NCBI GenBank assembly: GCA_003245625.1
Contig: QKCT01000102.1
Location: forward strand, 1 to 43,046
Direction: 5' to 3'
Length of the DNA stretch: 43,046 nt
DNA from: Bacillota bacterium
GTDB lineage: Bacteria > Bacillota_I > Bacilli_A > Izemoplasmatales > Hujiaoplasmataceae
Part shown: one piece after another, positions 34,606-42,991 of the stretch
Position numbering within the stretch: the stretch's first letter is position 1
How the letters are laid out: the number at the start of each line of letters is the position of its first letter
The notes under the pieces: model-generated
The model's input: the letters and a program-made list of their open reading frames with translations, nothing else
Database searches by the model: none
What the model was told of the DNA's origin: nothing
Position numbers and translations under genes: made by a program

Positions 34606-35445
34606 CTAGATTGTGTCTATAAATTGTCTTAATAAGTTCAAACTAACTTGTTTGCGGTATTCCTTATTGGAACGTTGATCGTCAATTGGACGAATATATT
34701 CTCGATATAAAGAGACAATATGCTCTTTATTTTGCTTTAGTTCTTGAACCGTTTTTGTAATGAATTGACATTCGATTTCAGGGTGTCGAACTACGGTGAT
34801 ATTGACGGAACCAAATGCAATCCGAAAATCCATAACCAAATTGTCTTGAATGGTAACAGCACCGGCAAAAGACAATTTACTGATAGCGTCACTTCTTCTA
34901 GGTCCAACTTTACGGAATGTTGCTTTTGTGAAATCGATTTTGTCTAGAATGATTTTGGTAATGATTTCGTTGGGTTCTAAAGCAATTTTACGCACTCCTG
35001 TGATGAACTCTTTGATGTCTACTCGACGTGTTCGATCTTTGGATTGAATTTCCAACATGGCATTCATCAAATATAACGGTACCAAAGAATCTCCGGCAGG
35101 AGATGCATTTGCGATATTTCCACCAAGAGTTCCAGCATGTCGAATCGCTGGAGAAGCCATTTCTAAAATCGTATCTTTTAATAATTTCGGGGTTGCGGGA
35201 TGTTCCAGTATGGATTCTAATGGTTCACAAGCTCCAATCGTGATGAATTCTTCCTCTTCTTGGATTCCTTGTAATTCACTCAGGTTTGCGATATACATGA
35301 CATCTTGTTTGAAGTTGATCGGTAAGGTTTTTAGATTGTGATGTTGAACCAACATATCTGTTCCACCAGCAACCAAACGATATGGATGATTTGCTAGTTC
35401 TGTTAAAGCGTCGGACAAACTTGTAGGGATGTATCCTTCTACCAT
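34606..35445 (-). CDS. xdhB: xanthine dehydrogenase FAD-binding subunit
   Basis: A 279-residue subunit of the CO dehydrogenase flavoprotein type. AGGTDM (26-31) and RHAGTLGGNIANASPAGD (102-119) bind FAD. It passes electrons from the iron-sulfur subunit to NAD or another acceptor. The ATG overlaps the iron-sulfur gene by seven bases. The length is normal for a separate FAD subunit. Naming follows the E. coli convention (A molybdenum, B FAD, C iron-sulfur). Confidence 0.93.
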   Translation of the reverse strand: MVEGYIPTSLSDALTELANHPYRLVAGGTDMLVQHHNLKTLPINFKQDVMYIANLSELQGIQEEEEFITIGACEPLESILEHPATPKLLKDTILEMASPAIRHAGTLGGNIANASPAGDSLVPLYLMNAMLEIQSKDRTRRVDIKEFITGVRKIALEPNEIITKIILDKIDFTKATFRKVGPRRSDAISKLSFAGAVTIQDNLVMDFRIAFGSVNITVVRHPEIECQFITKTVQELKQNKEHIVSLYREYIRPIDDQRSNKEYRKQVSLNLLRQFIDTI

Positions 35446-35912
35446 GTTCCATCACCATCCTTAACTGCGCGTTGAATTGCTTTGATTATCATGTTATATC
35501 CCGTACAACGGCATAAGTTACCAGATAAACCGATCTTAATCTCTTCCTCTGTTGGATTTGCATTTTTATTCAGTAAACTTTCAGATGCAATCATCATTCC
35601 AGGAGTACAGAAACCACATTGAACCGCTCCTTCTTCTTCAAATGCATTCCGTAATATATCATAGCGATGGGTTTGACTAAACCCCTCAATTGTAACGATC
35701 TCTTTATTTATAACATTGGCAATTGGAACGCTACAGGAATTGACAATTTCGTGATTCATGAGCACTGCACAGGCTCCACACTCACCTTCTCCACAACCTT
35801 CTTTGACTCCGGTTAACGAAAAGTCTTCGCGTAAAACGTCCAATAGTCTACGGTTTGGATTGGTGTCCAACTGCACTGGTTTTCCATTTAATTGAAATGT
35901 AATTTTAGCCAT
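35439..35912 (-). CDS. xdhC: xanthine dehydrogenase iron-sulfur subunit
   Basis: A 157-residue subunit with two 2Fe-2S clusters. Cluster one uses Cys40, Cys45, Cys48 and Cys60 (GCGEGECGAC); cluster two uses Cys99, Cys102, Cys134 and Cys136 (CGFCTPGM, GNLCRCTGY). It carries electrons between the molybdenum and FAD subunits. It overlaps both neighbours by seven or eight bases, which suggests balanced synthesis of the three subunits. Confidence 0.95.
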   Translation of the reverse strand: MAKITFQLNGKPVQLDTNPNRRLLDVLREDFSLTGVKEGCGEGECGACAVLMNHEIVNSCSVPIANVINKEIVTIEGFSQTHRYDILRNAFEEEGAVQCGFCTPGMMIASESLLNKNANPTEEEIKIGLSGNLCRCTGYNMIIKAIQRAVKDGDGTW

Positions 35913-37992
35913 GATTTACCAACTCCATTAAGTATTCCGGTGTTGCCGGAATCTTCATGATTCTTTTCTTTATCGCTTGTTCTATCGCTTTGGTAACCGC
36001 CGGTGCCCCTCCGACTAATGTCAGCTCGCCGACGCCTTTTGCCCCATAAGGACCAAATGCATATGGGTTTTCGTATAGGACCGTTTCCATCGGTCCCAAA
36101 TCCATTGCGGTTGGGATGATGTAATCTGTCATATTTTTTTGTTTCAACACACCATTTTCATGGCGCATCACTTCCAAGTACCCATAAGCGATTCCTTGTG
36201 CCAAACCACCGTCTGCTTGACCTAAAACAATTCGCTCATCAATTGCTTTTCCTACATCGTAAACCGACCACGATCCGAGCACTTTGGTAATATAGGTAAC
36301 CGGATCAACATCGACTTCTACGATGTTGATTCCCCAAGAATAAGCTGGATAAGCATCGCCTTGGAAAGTTGCTTCATCGTACTTAATATAAGAAGGTTGT
36401 TCATATTGTTTTTGAACCGTGAATTCGATTTCTTGGAAACGTTCTTTCATCTCTTTGGCTGCTCTAGCAACCAAACCACCAACTATCATCATTGTTCTTG
36501 AAGCAACTGTCGGTCCGGAATCCGGTACGAAATCCGTATCAGGAAAATCAAAAATAATTCGCTCTAAAGGTAATTCTATGATTTCTGCCACGACTTTTCG
36601 CAGGGTGGTACGAATTCCTTGTCCCATATCCACAGCCGCAACCAAAATATGGACGAAACCATCTTTGGTTTTACGTAACTTCACTTTCGCTTTGATATGA
36701 TTGGCTTCTCCTGAACCTGTGAATCCACAACCATGAAAGAACCAACTCATACCAATTCCTTTGTGGGAGGAAGGGTCTTGATACTCTTTATACTTGGTTT
36801 GATAATCAGAGATCTCCATTGCTTTTTCAATCATCTCTTCCATAATAATCGGATCACGGAAGGTACCATTTGTTGAAGTTTTATCCCCTTGTTTCGCTAA
36901 ATGTCTTTTTCTAAAAGTGAGTGGATCAATCCCTAAATCTTTAGCAATATGCTCCATAAACATCTCAACTGCGAAATACATTTGAGGTGCCCCAAATCCA
37001 CGAAACGCTCCATTTGGAACGGTATTGGTTAAATAGACATCTCCGCTAACGTCGAGATGTGGAATCGTGTATGCTCCTGTGCATGCAATTAAAGATCGGG
37101 ATAAAACAACACCGGATAAGCCAATATTCGCACCTGCATCAATACCGACATGTGTTTGAAATCCAAGAATCTGGTTGGTTTTATCAACTGCTGCTTCAAA
37201 ATGAATTTTGGATGGATGGCGCTTTGTGGTGACAAGCATATCTTCTTCTCGATCATACATCATCGATATCGGTTGTTTGATTTTTTGAATGGCAACCGCT
37301 AATTGACAAGCCATCAAAGAAGGGAATTCTTCTTTTCCACCAAAAGCCCCACCAATCGATGGTTGAATGACACGCACTTGATTTTCTTCAACCCCCAAGG
37401 CTTGAATAACAGCGTTTTTCACATAATATGGACATTGTATTGAACCAATTAATGTTACTTTATCATCATCGAGATAGCCGATAAATCCTTGTGGTTCGAT
37501 ATAGGCTTGCTCTTGATATCCGGTTTCATAATCGTAAGAAATGATCTTCTTAGCATGACGGAAAACGCGATTTCCGTCTCCTTTTTCAAAGTGATAGTGA
37601 ATCGCAGAGTTTACCCAATCAAATACTGGTTTTGTTTCTTCATATTCGATTTTTACTTGATCAACCAATTCTTTCACTTTTGCTTTATCTGGTCCTACAA
37701 TCAAAAGAATTGGTTCATGTAAATAGGTTACTTTGTCTGTTGGAAAAATCGGTTGGTCATCAAAGATAATCTTCACAACATTTTTCCCTGAAACATCGTC
37801 AGCACCTACGCTGTAATAGCCATCCGGTAATTCCGGCAGAACGATATTCTTAATCAAACCAGCTGGAATGGAACTTCGCACGGTCAAAGCGTGATGCATA
37901 TGATCTAACTTGATATCGTCAACATACAGTGCTTTTCCTGAAATCTTTTCAGCTGCATCAGTTTTGCGAACAGATTTGCTAATGTCTGACAT
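35905..37992 (-). CDS. xdhA: xanthine dehydrogenase molybdenum-binding subunit
   Basis: A 695-residue catalytic subunit of the xanthine dehydrogenase family, somewhat shorter than typical molybdenum subunits of about 750-770. Motifs include EQAYIEPQGF (161-170), GGAFGGKEEF (214-223), NGAFRGFGAPQ, DMGQGIRTTL, and a C-terminal GVGELTLVGG whose Glu fits the catalytic base. The GYQEQAYIEP pattern is close to that of the E. coli XdhD type found in ssnA-type clusters. No in-frame TGA is present, so no selenocysteine; a labile selenium ligand cannot be judged. The start is ATG at 37992 behind AAAGGAGG; the frame upstream of it overlaps the preA end and is rejected. Confidence 0.92.
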   Translation of the reverse strand: MSDISKSVRKTDAAEKISGKALYVDDIKLDHMHHALTVRSSIPAGLIKNIVLPELPDGYYSVGADDVSGKNVVKIIFDDQPIFPTDKVTYLHEPILLIVGPDKAKVKELVDQVKIEYEETKPVFDWVNSAIHYHFEKGDGNRVFRHAKKIISYDYETGYQEQAYIEPQGFIGYLDDDKVTLIGSIQCPYYVKNAVIQALGVEENQVRVIQPSIGGAFGGKEEFPSLMACQLAVAIQKIKQPISMMYDREEDMLVTTKRHPSKIHFEAAVDKTNQILGFQTHVGIDAGANIGLSGVVLSRSLIACTGAYTIPHLDVSGDVYLTNTVPNGAFRGFGAPQMYFAVEMFMEHIAKDLGIDPLTFRKRHLAKQGDKTSTNGTFRDPIIMEEMIEKAMEISDYQTKYKEYQDPSSHKGIGMSWFFHGCGFTGSGEANHIKAKVKLRKTKDGFVHILVAAVDMGQGIRTTLRKVVAEIIELPLERIIFDFPDTDFVPDSGPTVASRTMMIVGGLVARAAKEMKERFQEIEFTVQKQYEQPSYIKYDEATFQGDAYPAYSWGINIVEVDVDPVTYITKVLGSWSVYDVGKAIDERIVLGQADGGLAQGIAYGYLEVMRHENGVLKQKNMTDYIIPTAMDLGPMETVLYENPYAFGPYGAKGVGELTLVGGAPAVTKAIEQAIKKRIMKIPATPEYLMELVNHG

Positions 37993-38003
37993 GAAATCCT
38001 CCT

Positions 38004-39080
38004 TTACTGAAAACGAATTGCTTTGGTTGGACATTTTGCGATACAAAGTCCACACTCAAAGCATTTTTCCGAATCAAAAGTGATTCTATCTTTCCATTCG
38101 ATAGCGAAATATGGACAAATACGCTCGCATAAGCGACATTTCGTACATTTTTCTTCGATTAAAATTGGTGTGCTTTGTTTGTATACGACACTCTTAGTCA
38201 ATCCGGATTGAATCACTTCCTCGATACTCGCAAAGCCATGTTTCTCCAATGCCTTTGGAAGATCATCAATGATCTTCGAATACAGATTTTTGCCTCGTAA
38301 CAAAGCTGCAGATAACATTTGTACTGCGCTTGCACCTGCGAGCAAGAATTCCAAAACATCATCGGCAGTTGCGATACCACCAACGCCAATGACGGTTAAG
38401 TCTGGCTCGGCTTGCTTAATCTTATATACCGTAGCCAAAGCAATCGGTTTGATCGCTGGTCCGCTCGTCCAAACGAAGCCTTTGTCGTTTCCATAGATAA
38501 TGGAACGATTATCGATATCAATTTTCATCGTTGGACCTAAAGAATTGATGGCTACTACCCCATTTGCTCCTGCTTCTTTAATTGCTTTAGCAAAGCCTTC
38601 TGGGTTTGGAATATGAGGACTAATCTTCATATAAATCGGTTTTGTTGTATTTCTTCGAATCGCTCGAACTGTTTCTTGAATATCGGATAAATTCGTTCCC
38701 ACATAATGGGTCGAGATCTCGAAGGCATCCGCATAGGGATCGACTTTTGGAACTAGAAATTCCATATCATCTTTCGAATACCCCAAAGAAACAATGAGTG
38801 GACGATCCTTTGTTTTATGAAAAGATGGTAAAAAATCATTCAACCATGTTTCATAGGAATGTTCACTCCAAAGTTCCGAGTTCATGATAAATTGATTGTC
38901 ACCATAGATACACGGTTTTGGGATATTAGGTAACGCGACGGAAATGGTTTTCGTAACAATTCCACCACACCCTTCCGAAACTAAAAACTGCAATTTCTCC
39001 AAATCGCCATTTAATGGGCCAGCGGCTGGCATCAATGGATTGGCAAATTCCATCCCATCAAATTGTGTCTTTAAATTCAA
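38004..39080 (-). CDS. preA: PreA-like flavoprotein with two 4Fe-4S clusters
   Basis: A 358-residue protein. Residues 1-305 form a dihydroorotate dehydrogenase-like FMN barrel (FANPLMPAAGPLNG near the start, and VIGVGGIATADDVLEFLLAGA). Residues 309-358 hold two ferredoxin-type clusters: Cys312, 315, 318, 322 and Cys340, 343, 346, 350. This is the layout of PreA, the catalytic half of bacterial dihydropyrimidine dehydrogenase, but its partner preT is absent. In E. coli-type purine clusters the related slot holds YgfK. A role in reducing an oxidised purine ring is a fair inference. The start is TTG at 39080 after AAGGGATG and overlaps ssnA by 23 bases. Confidence 0.85.
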   Translation of the reverse strand: MNLKTQFDGMEFANPLMPAAGPLNGDLEKLQFLVSEGCGGIVTKTISVALPNIPKPCIYGDNQFIMNSELWSEHSYETWLNDFLPSFHKTKDRPLIVSLGYSKDDMEFLVPKVDPYADAFEISTHYVGTNLSDIQETVRAIRRNTTKPIYMKISPHIPNPEGFAKAIKEAGANGVVAINSLGPTMKIDIDNRSIIYGNDKGFVWTSGPAIKPIALATVYKIKQAEPDLTVIGVGGIATADDVLEFLLAGASAVQMLSAALLRGKNLYSKIIDDLPKALEKHGFASIEEVIQSGLTKSVVYKQSTPILIEEKCTKCRLCERICPYFAIEWKDRITFDSEKCFECGLCIAKCPTKAIRFQ

Positions 39081-40383
39081 AGTTCATCCCTTCTTTCTCT
39101 ATCTTATCCCAGCATTTCTGTGCTAGTTTTTTTGCATTTTCTTGTTTTTCTAACCAAGCATGATCGACTGTAAAGTCTTTTACTTTGGCGATTCCGTTGA
39201 TAAATACATTCTTTGGCTTTAGGTTAGGGAACAAACCAAAGAATACATGTCCAAAGATATTTCCCTCGTGAATCGGAGTGAATTCCTGATAAGGAACGGT
39301 AATAAAATCACTGACATACCCGGTAGATAATTTTCCCAGTTTAATGTGAAGAATGTCTCCGGCATATTCGAATGATGTGAGAATTGACTTTCTTATTGCA
39401 TCTAACCCAAGAGCGGTCGCATTTTCCTCACGATGATGGGCTGTGTAGTAGGCATTCAGATACTCTACTGGCATGGATGACAGTAGTCCATCGTTCCCAA
39501 TAAACCACGGTATTCCTTTTGCTTCTATCGATGCTAAAGGCGGTAACCCCACCGCATTATTCAAATTGGATGTTGTATTCACAACAATCTTGGATTTTGT
39601 CTTTTGAATGATGGACAATTCCAACTCGTTCACATTGGTACAATGCACCAACAGACTCTTCTCATTTAACAATTCAAACCGATTAAGACGTTCAATCACA
39701 GATTCATTGAAATGATTGTTTGTCCATTCTTCGTCGTACTTGCTTTCTGCCACATGAATGTGAATCCCGCTTTGACCAAGTTGTTGCTTTACTTTTAGAA
39801 GCGTTTCTTCGCTTAATGTAAAGGAAGCATGAAGACCAAATAACCCTGCTACAAAAGGCCCTCGGTATTTCTTGATAAAGTCACTGTTTTCTTGAATCGT
39901 TTCATCTACTTGAAAGCGATCGCTTGTTTCAAATGCAAGAATTGCTCGTTGACCGATTCCATCAACTACTGCAGCCTTAATCCTCTCCAATGAGCCTTTG
40001 ATTTGACCGCTTGCGTGGTGATCAATTAGGGTAGTACTTCCGGCCATAAGTTGATCTAGTGCAAAGGAAAACGCAGAAGCTTCAACCATATCCAATTCCA
40101 AGAAGTGGTCGAGTTTCCACCACAGTTGTTCTAATATATCTTGGAAAGTTTTGGGATTGTATGGAACAGATAAACCTCTTGCAAAGGCAGAGTATAAATG
40201 TGTATGTCCCGCAACAAATCCAGGTAACACGATTTGTCCTGAAACGTCGAACACTTCGTCTGCTTTTGTGATATCAAAGAACTCCATCGACCCGGTTTCT
40301 AGTATCGTTTCATCAAACAGAATGTATTGATTTTCCTTATAGGTGCGATAGTCATATGTTCTCGCATTGATCAATGCTTTCAA
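39058..40383 (-). CDS. ssnA: SsnA-type amidohydrolase
   Basis: A 441-residue amidohydrolase of the metallo-dependent family. GFVAGHTHLYSAFARG (about 55-70) carries the metal histidines. HIHVAESKYDEEW, LLVHCTN and a late FIGNDGLLSS supply further ligands. The GHTHLYSAFARG form is characteristic of SsnA, found in purine-degradation clusters, where it is thought to deaminate or open a purine-derived ring. The start is TTG at 40383, eight bases after GAGG; a GTG at 40392 touches that site. It lies between the hydantoinase and preA. Confidence 0.85.
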   Translation of the reverse strand: MKALINARTYDYRTYKENQYILFDETILETGSMEFFDITKADEVFDVSGQIVLPGFVAGHTHLYSAFARGLSVPYNPKTFQDILEQLWWKLDHFLELDMVEASAFSFALDQLMAGSTTLIDHHASGQIKGSLERIKAAVVDGIGQRAILAFETSDRFQVDETIQENSDFIKKYRGPFVAGLFGLHASFTLSEETLLKVKQQLGQSGIHIHVAESKYDEEWTNNHFNESVIERLNRFELLNEKSLLVHCTNVNELELSIIQKTKSKIVVNTTSNLNNAVGLPPLASIEAKGIPWFIGNDGLLSSMPVEYLNAYYTAHHREENATALGLDAIRKSILTSFEYAGDILHIKLGKLSTGYVSDFITVPYQEFTPIHEGNIFGHVFFGLFPNLKPKNVFINGIAKVKDFTVDHAWLEKQENAKKLAQKCWDKIEKEGMNFEFKDTI

Positions 40384-40393
40384 TCGATTCACC

Positions 40394-41680
40394 TCAAATC
40401 TTTTTGCCTAGTTGATAATTAAAAGTCATATTTCGTACTAGGAATTTTCCCCGATGCATCGTATGGACAACACGTCCTTTTCTCATGCATCCTTTATATA
40501 CGCTATAATCCGTGAATCCGTGGAAATCATCAATGATGTTTTCCATCAAATCATATACAAATAAGTTTGCTAATTTCCCTGGTTCTAAAGATCCACGATC
40601 TTCTAGGTTGTAGAGGGAACAGAGATTACTGGACATTTTTTCGATTATTTTTTTCTCAAAGAGTCGGTACATGATATCGAAGGAATATTCAATTCCTCCA
40701 ATACCGAGTGGAATATCTTTTAATAAGTAATGGTTTTTATCATCTATAAAGAAAGCACAATGGTCCGTTCCTATCGCAAAAATGTCATGGAAATGCTCTC
40801 TCAATTTACACATTTCTTCTTTGCTGCGAAGAGGTGGAGCCAAGGTATACAAGAATCCATCTTCTTTTTGCACTTCGTCTGAAGTGAATACAAAATAATG
40901 AGGGCAACTTTCTAAAAAGAAACGTTTGTTTAAAATATCAGAATAATCTGCCTTTAATTTCTCAATGGTATACCCGGATGATACATGGACCATATATAAA
41001 TATCCGCCATGCTCCCGAACAAATCCAGCCAGTTTAAGAGCTTCTTTTGTTTCTGCAATATTCGGTCTGGAACGATTTAAGTCCCGGAAGGTAAATTCAT
41101 CATTTGTAGTGATTAAATCATCATCTTCGATATGCGCCAAAAGCAGGAACTTGTATTTTTCTGAAAGTTCCAATAATTGGATGATGGCATCATCATCGGT
41201 TCTTCTTCCGGAGTCGGAATACGTCGTAAATAATTTTAGGGATTGAATTCCCAGTTCTTGCATTTTTAAAACAAATTCTTCCAGATTACACTTTGGATTC
41301 TTGATGGTTGCGTGGAAGAAATAATCAACACAGGAATTCTTTGCTTCTTCCATGCGTTTTCGATAAGCGGACTCTAGATCGTTTGGATTATCAACTGGAT
41401 CTAAAAAATCAATGATTGTTGTTACTCCTCCAAAAGCAGCTTGAATCGAACCAGATAAAAAATCATCACGAGAATGAATCTTTCCTAAATCAAGATTGAA
41501 ATGGACATGTGGATCGATCAACGCAGGCAGAATCAAAGAATCAGAAGCATTTAGGGTTTCCTTCGCTTCTAGGATTTCAGACGAAATATCTTTAATTCGT
41601 TCTCCTTCAATATAAACATGTTTTTTTTGGAATGTGCCGTTTTGATAAACGAGTCCATTCATGATCCGTATGTCAAACAT
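40394..41680 (-). CDS. hydantoinase / dihydropyrimidinase-type amidohydrolase
   Basis: A 428-residue cyclic amidohydrolase. Visible are IDPHVHF (55-61), the probable carbamylated Lys149 in SLKLFTTY, LAHIEDDD (181-188), HVSSGY, and GTDHCAFF. It would hydrolyse a ring amide such as an imidazolone- or hydantoin-like intermediate. E. coli has the comparable HyuA/YgeZ in its purine cluster. True D-hydantoinase substrates cannot be inferred. It starts with ATG at 41680 after GGTGAT, four bases from the upstream stop. Confidence 0.85.
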   Translation of the reverse strand: MFDIRIMNGLVYQNGTFQKKHVYIEGERIKDISSEILEAKETLNASDSLILPALIDPHVHFNLDLGKIHSRDDFLSGSIQAAFGGVTTIIDFLDPVDNPNDLESAYRKRMEEAKNSCVDYFFHATIKNPKCNLEEFVLKMQELGIQSLKLFTTYSDSGRRTDDDAIIQLLELSEKYKFLLLAHIEDDDLITTNDEFTFRDLNRSRPNIAETKEALKLAGFVREHGGYLYMVHVSSGYTIEKLKADYSDILNKRFFLESCPHYFVFTSDEVQKEDGFLYTLAPPLRSKEEMCKLREHFHDIFAIGTDHCAFFIDDKNHYLLKDIPLGIGGIEYSFDIMYRLFEKKIIEKMSSNLCSLYNLEDRGSLEPGKLANLFVYDLMENIIDDFHGFTDYSVYKGCMRKGRVVHTMHRGKFLVRNMTFNYQLGKKI

Positions 41681-41684
41681 ATAA

Positions 41685-42167
41685 TCACCCGCTTATGATT
41701 TGATATTCCTTGATTGCAAAATGGGATAATACTTTTTCTACTAGATCTTCTCGAACGGAGAGGAAAACATCGATGCCAGCTTCCAAAGCAGTTTGAATTT
41801 GTTTGGAAAAACCGCGATGAGATAATTCCAGTTTCCCTACTTCGTCGAAATAAAGTGGAGATACTCCTTCTTCAATCCAATGTTTATACAATGAATTGAT
41901 CCTTTTCTCTGCTGCATGATAAATCAAATAAGGTCCAATTTTTCCTTGAAAATCCACGCCTTCATCAAAGCCTTGCGTTTGCTTTTCATGAAGTAAATAA
42001 GGAAATTCTGTTCCGTCTTTTAAGACATAGGCATTGAATCCAAAAACATCACTTCCAATCATATACTTTTTGGATACAATTCCGTTCCCCAGATGAGTTT
42101 TCTCGTAGAGTTCTTTCATTCTGGTTGTTTTACCAGAATTCATTTTACCAATAACGATATGTACCAC
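41685..42167 (-). CDS. THEP1-like P-loop NTPase
   Basis: A 160-residue protein with a Walker A GKMNSGKTT (7-15) and a Walker B-like FDEVGKLEL (107-115), the arrangement seen in nucleoside-triphosphatases of the THEP1/NTPase_1 family. The start is GTG at 42167, eight bases after AGGAG; a GTG at 42176 is too close to that site. It overlaps the XdhC-type maturation gene by 23 bases. A role in molybdenum-enzyme maturation or nucleotide handling is suggested only by its position. Nothing in the sequence shows its target. Confidence 0.75.
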   Translation of the reverse strand: MVHIVIGKMNSGKTTRMKELYEKTHLGNGIVSKKYMIGSDVFGFNAYVLKDGTEFPYLLHEKQTQGFDEGVDFQGKIGPYLIYHAAEKRINSLYKHWIEEGVSPLYFDEVGKLELSHRGFSKQIQTALEAGIDVFLSVREDLVEKVLSHFAIKEYQIISG

Positions 42168-42978
42168 AATAAACACTCCTCATGTGGGAATGATTTTCTT
42201 TACCGTGTGAAATTGCGAGAATTTCAGAAGTAATCGAAATGGCAATTTCTTCGGGACTGCTTCCACCCAAATCTAAACCAATCGGTGCATAGAAATAAGA
42301 TAGATCAATATCCTTTCCATGAGCTTCATATGTGGCATCCAAATAGGTTTCCAATTTTTGAGGAGAACATAACATTCCCAGATATTTTGGTTTTAATCCA
42401 AGTTCAATAATCTTGTTTATAACATGATAATCATATTTATGGGATGGGGTACAAACAATGATGAAGCTATCTTCTTTCAATCCTTCCTTTTCAATGAAGG
42501 TAACAAAAGATTGTTCGACCAATCTGTCTGCACCTTGGAATGATTGAAGCACTTCCTTTCGGTCATCAATGACCGTTACGTGGAACGGCATTGTCTTCAG
42601 CACTTTGGATAATGCTTGGCCTACATGTCCGGCTCCAAAAATATAAATGGTTTCTTTCGGACCGTTGTATTCATAATATAATGTTACTTTTCCTCCACAA
42701 GCCATCGGCAAAGTATGAGACTCTGGGATGATTTTCCCTTCATCTAATAAATATGTTTCCAAGAGATTCTTGCGTTCTTGTAGTAAGGATTTTGAGCGAT
42801 TGATTGCATAATGCTCGAGAGCGCCTCCACCCACAGTACCAATACTTTTTCCATCTTCTGTTACAATCATTTTTTTACCGACTTCTACAGGACCGCTGCC
42901 TTCTTTGGCAACCGCAGTCACCAACATAAGATTGGTGTTTTGTTTCCGGTAAGTTGTCAGTAATTCATAGATATCCAT
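42145..42978 (-). CDS. XdhC/CoxI-type molybdenum enzyme maturation factor
   Basis: A 277-residue protein. The N-terminal XdhC/CoxI domain has VEVGKKMIV and GTVGGGALEH (48-56) and PMACGGKV (91-98). The C-terminal Rossmann domain has IFGAGHVGQALS (113-124) and the ending GLDLGGSSPEEIAISI. Such proteins hold the sulfurated molybdenum cofactor and insert it into xanthine dehydrogenase. This is a different protein from the iron-sulfur subunit that shares the xdhC name in E. coli. It starts 13 bases after the stop of the gene at the right edge. Confidence 0.92.
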   Translation of the reverse strand: MDIYELLTTYRKQNTNLMLVTAVAKEGSGPVEVGKKMIVTEDGKSIGTVGGGALEHYAINRSKSLLQERKNLLETYLLDEGKIIPESHTLPMACGGKVTLYYEYNGPKETIYIFGAGHVGQALSKVLKTMPFHVTVIDDRKEVLQSFQGADRLVEQSFVTFIEKEGLKEDSFIIVCTPSHKYDYHVINKIIELGLKPKYLGMLCSPQKLETYLDATYEAHGKDIDLSYFYAPIGLDLGGSSPEEIAISITSEILAISHGKENHSHMRSVYCGTYRYW

Positions 42979-42991
42979 CTTTGTTTTCCTG

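Noticed and set aside
35905-38055. Possible selenocysteine codon in the xanthine dehydrogenase
   Set aside because: The gene reads through without any in-frame TGA, and no SECIS-like signal is needed. Selenium use, if any, would be as a cofactor ligand and cannot be seen in sequence.
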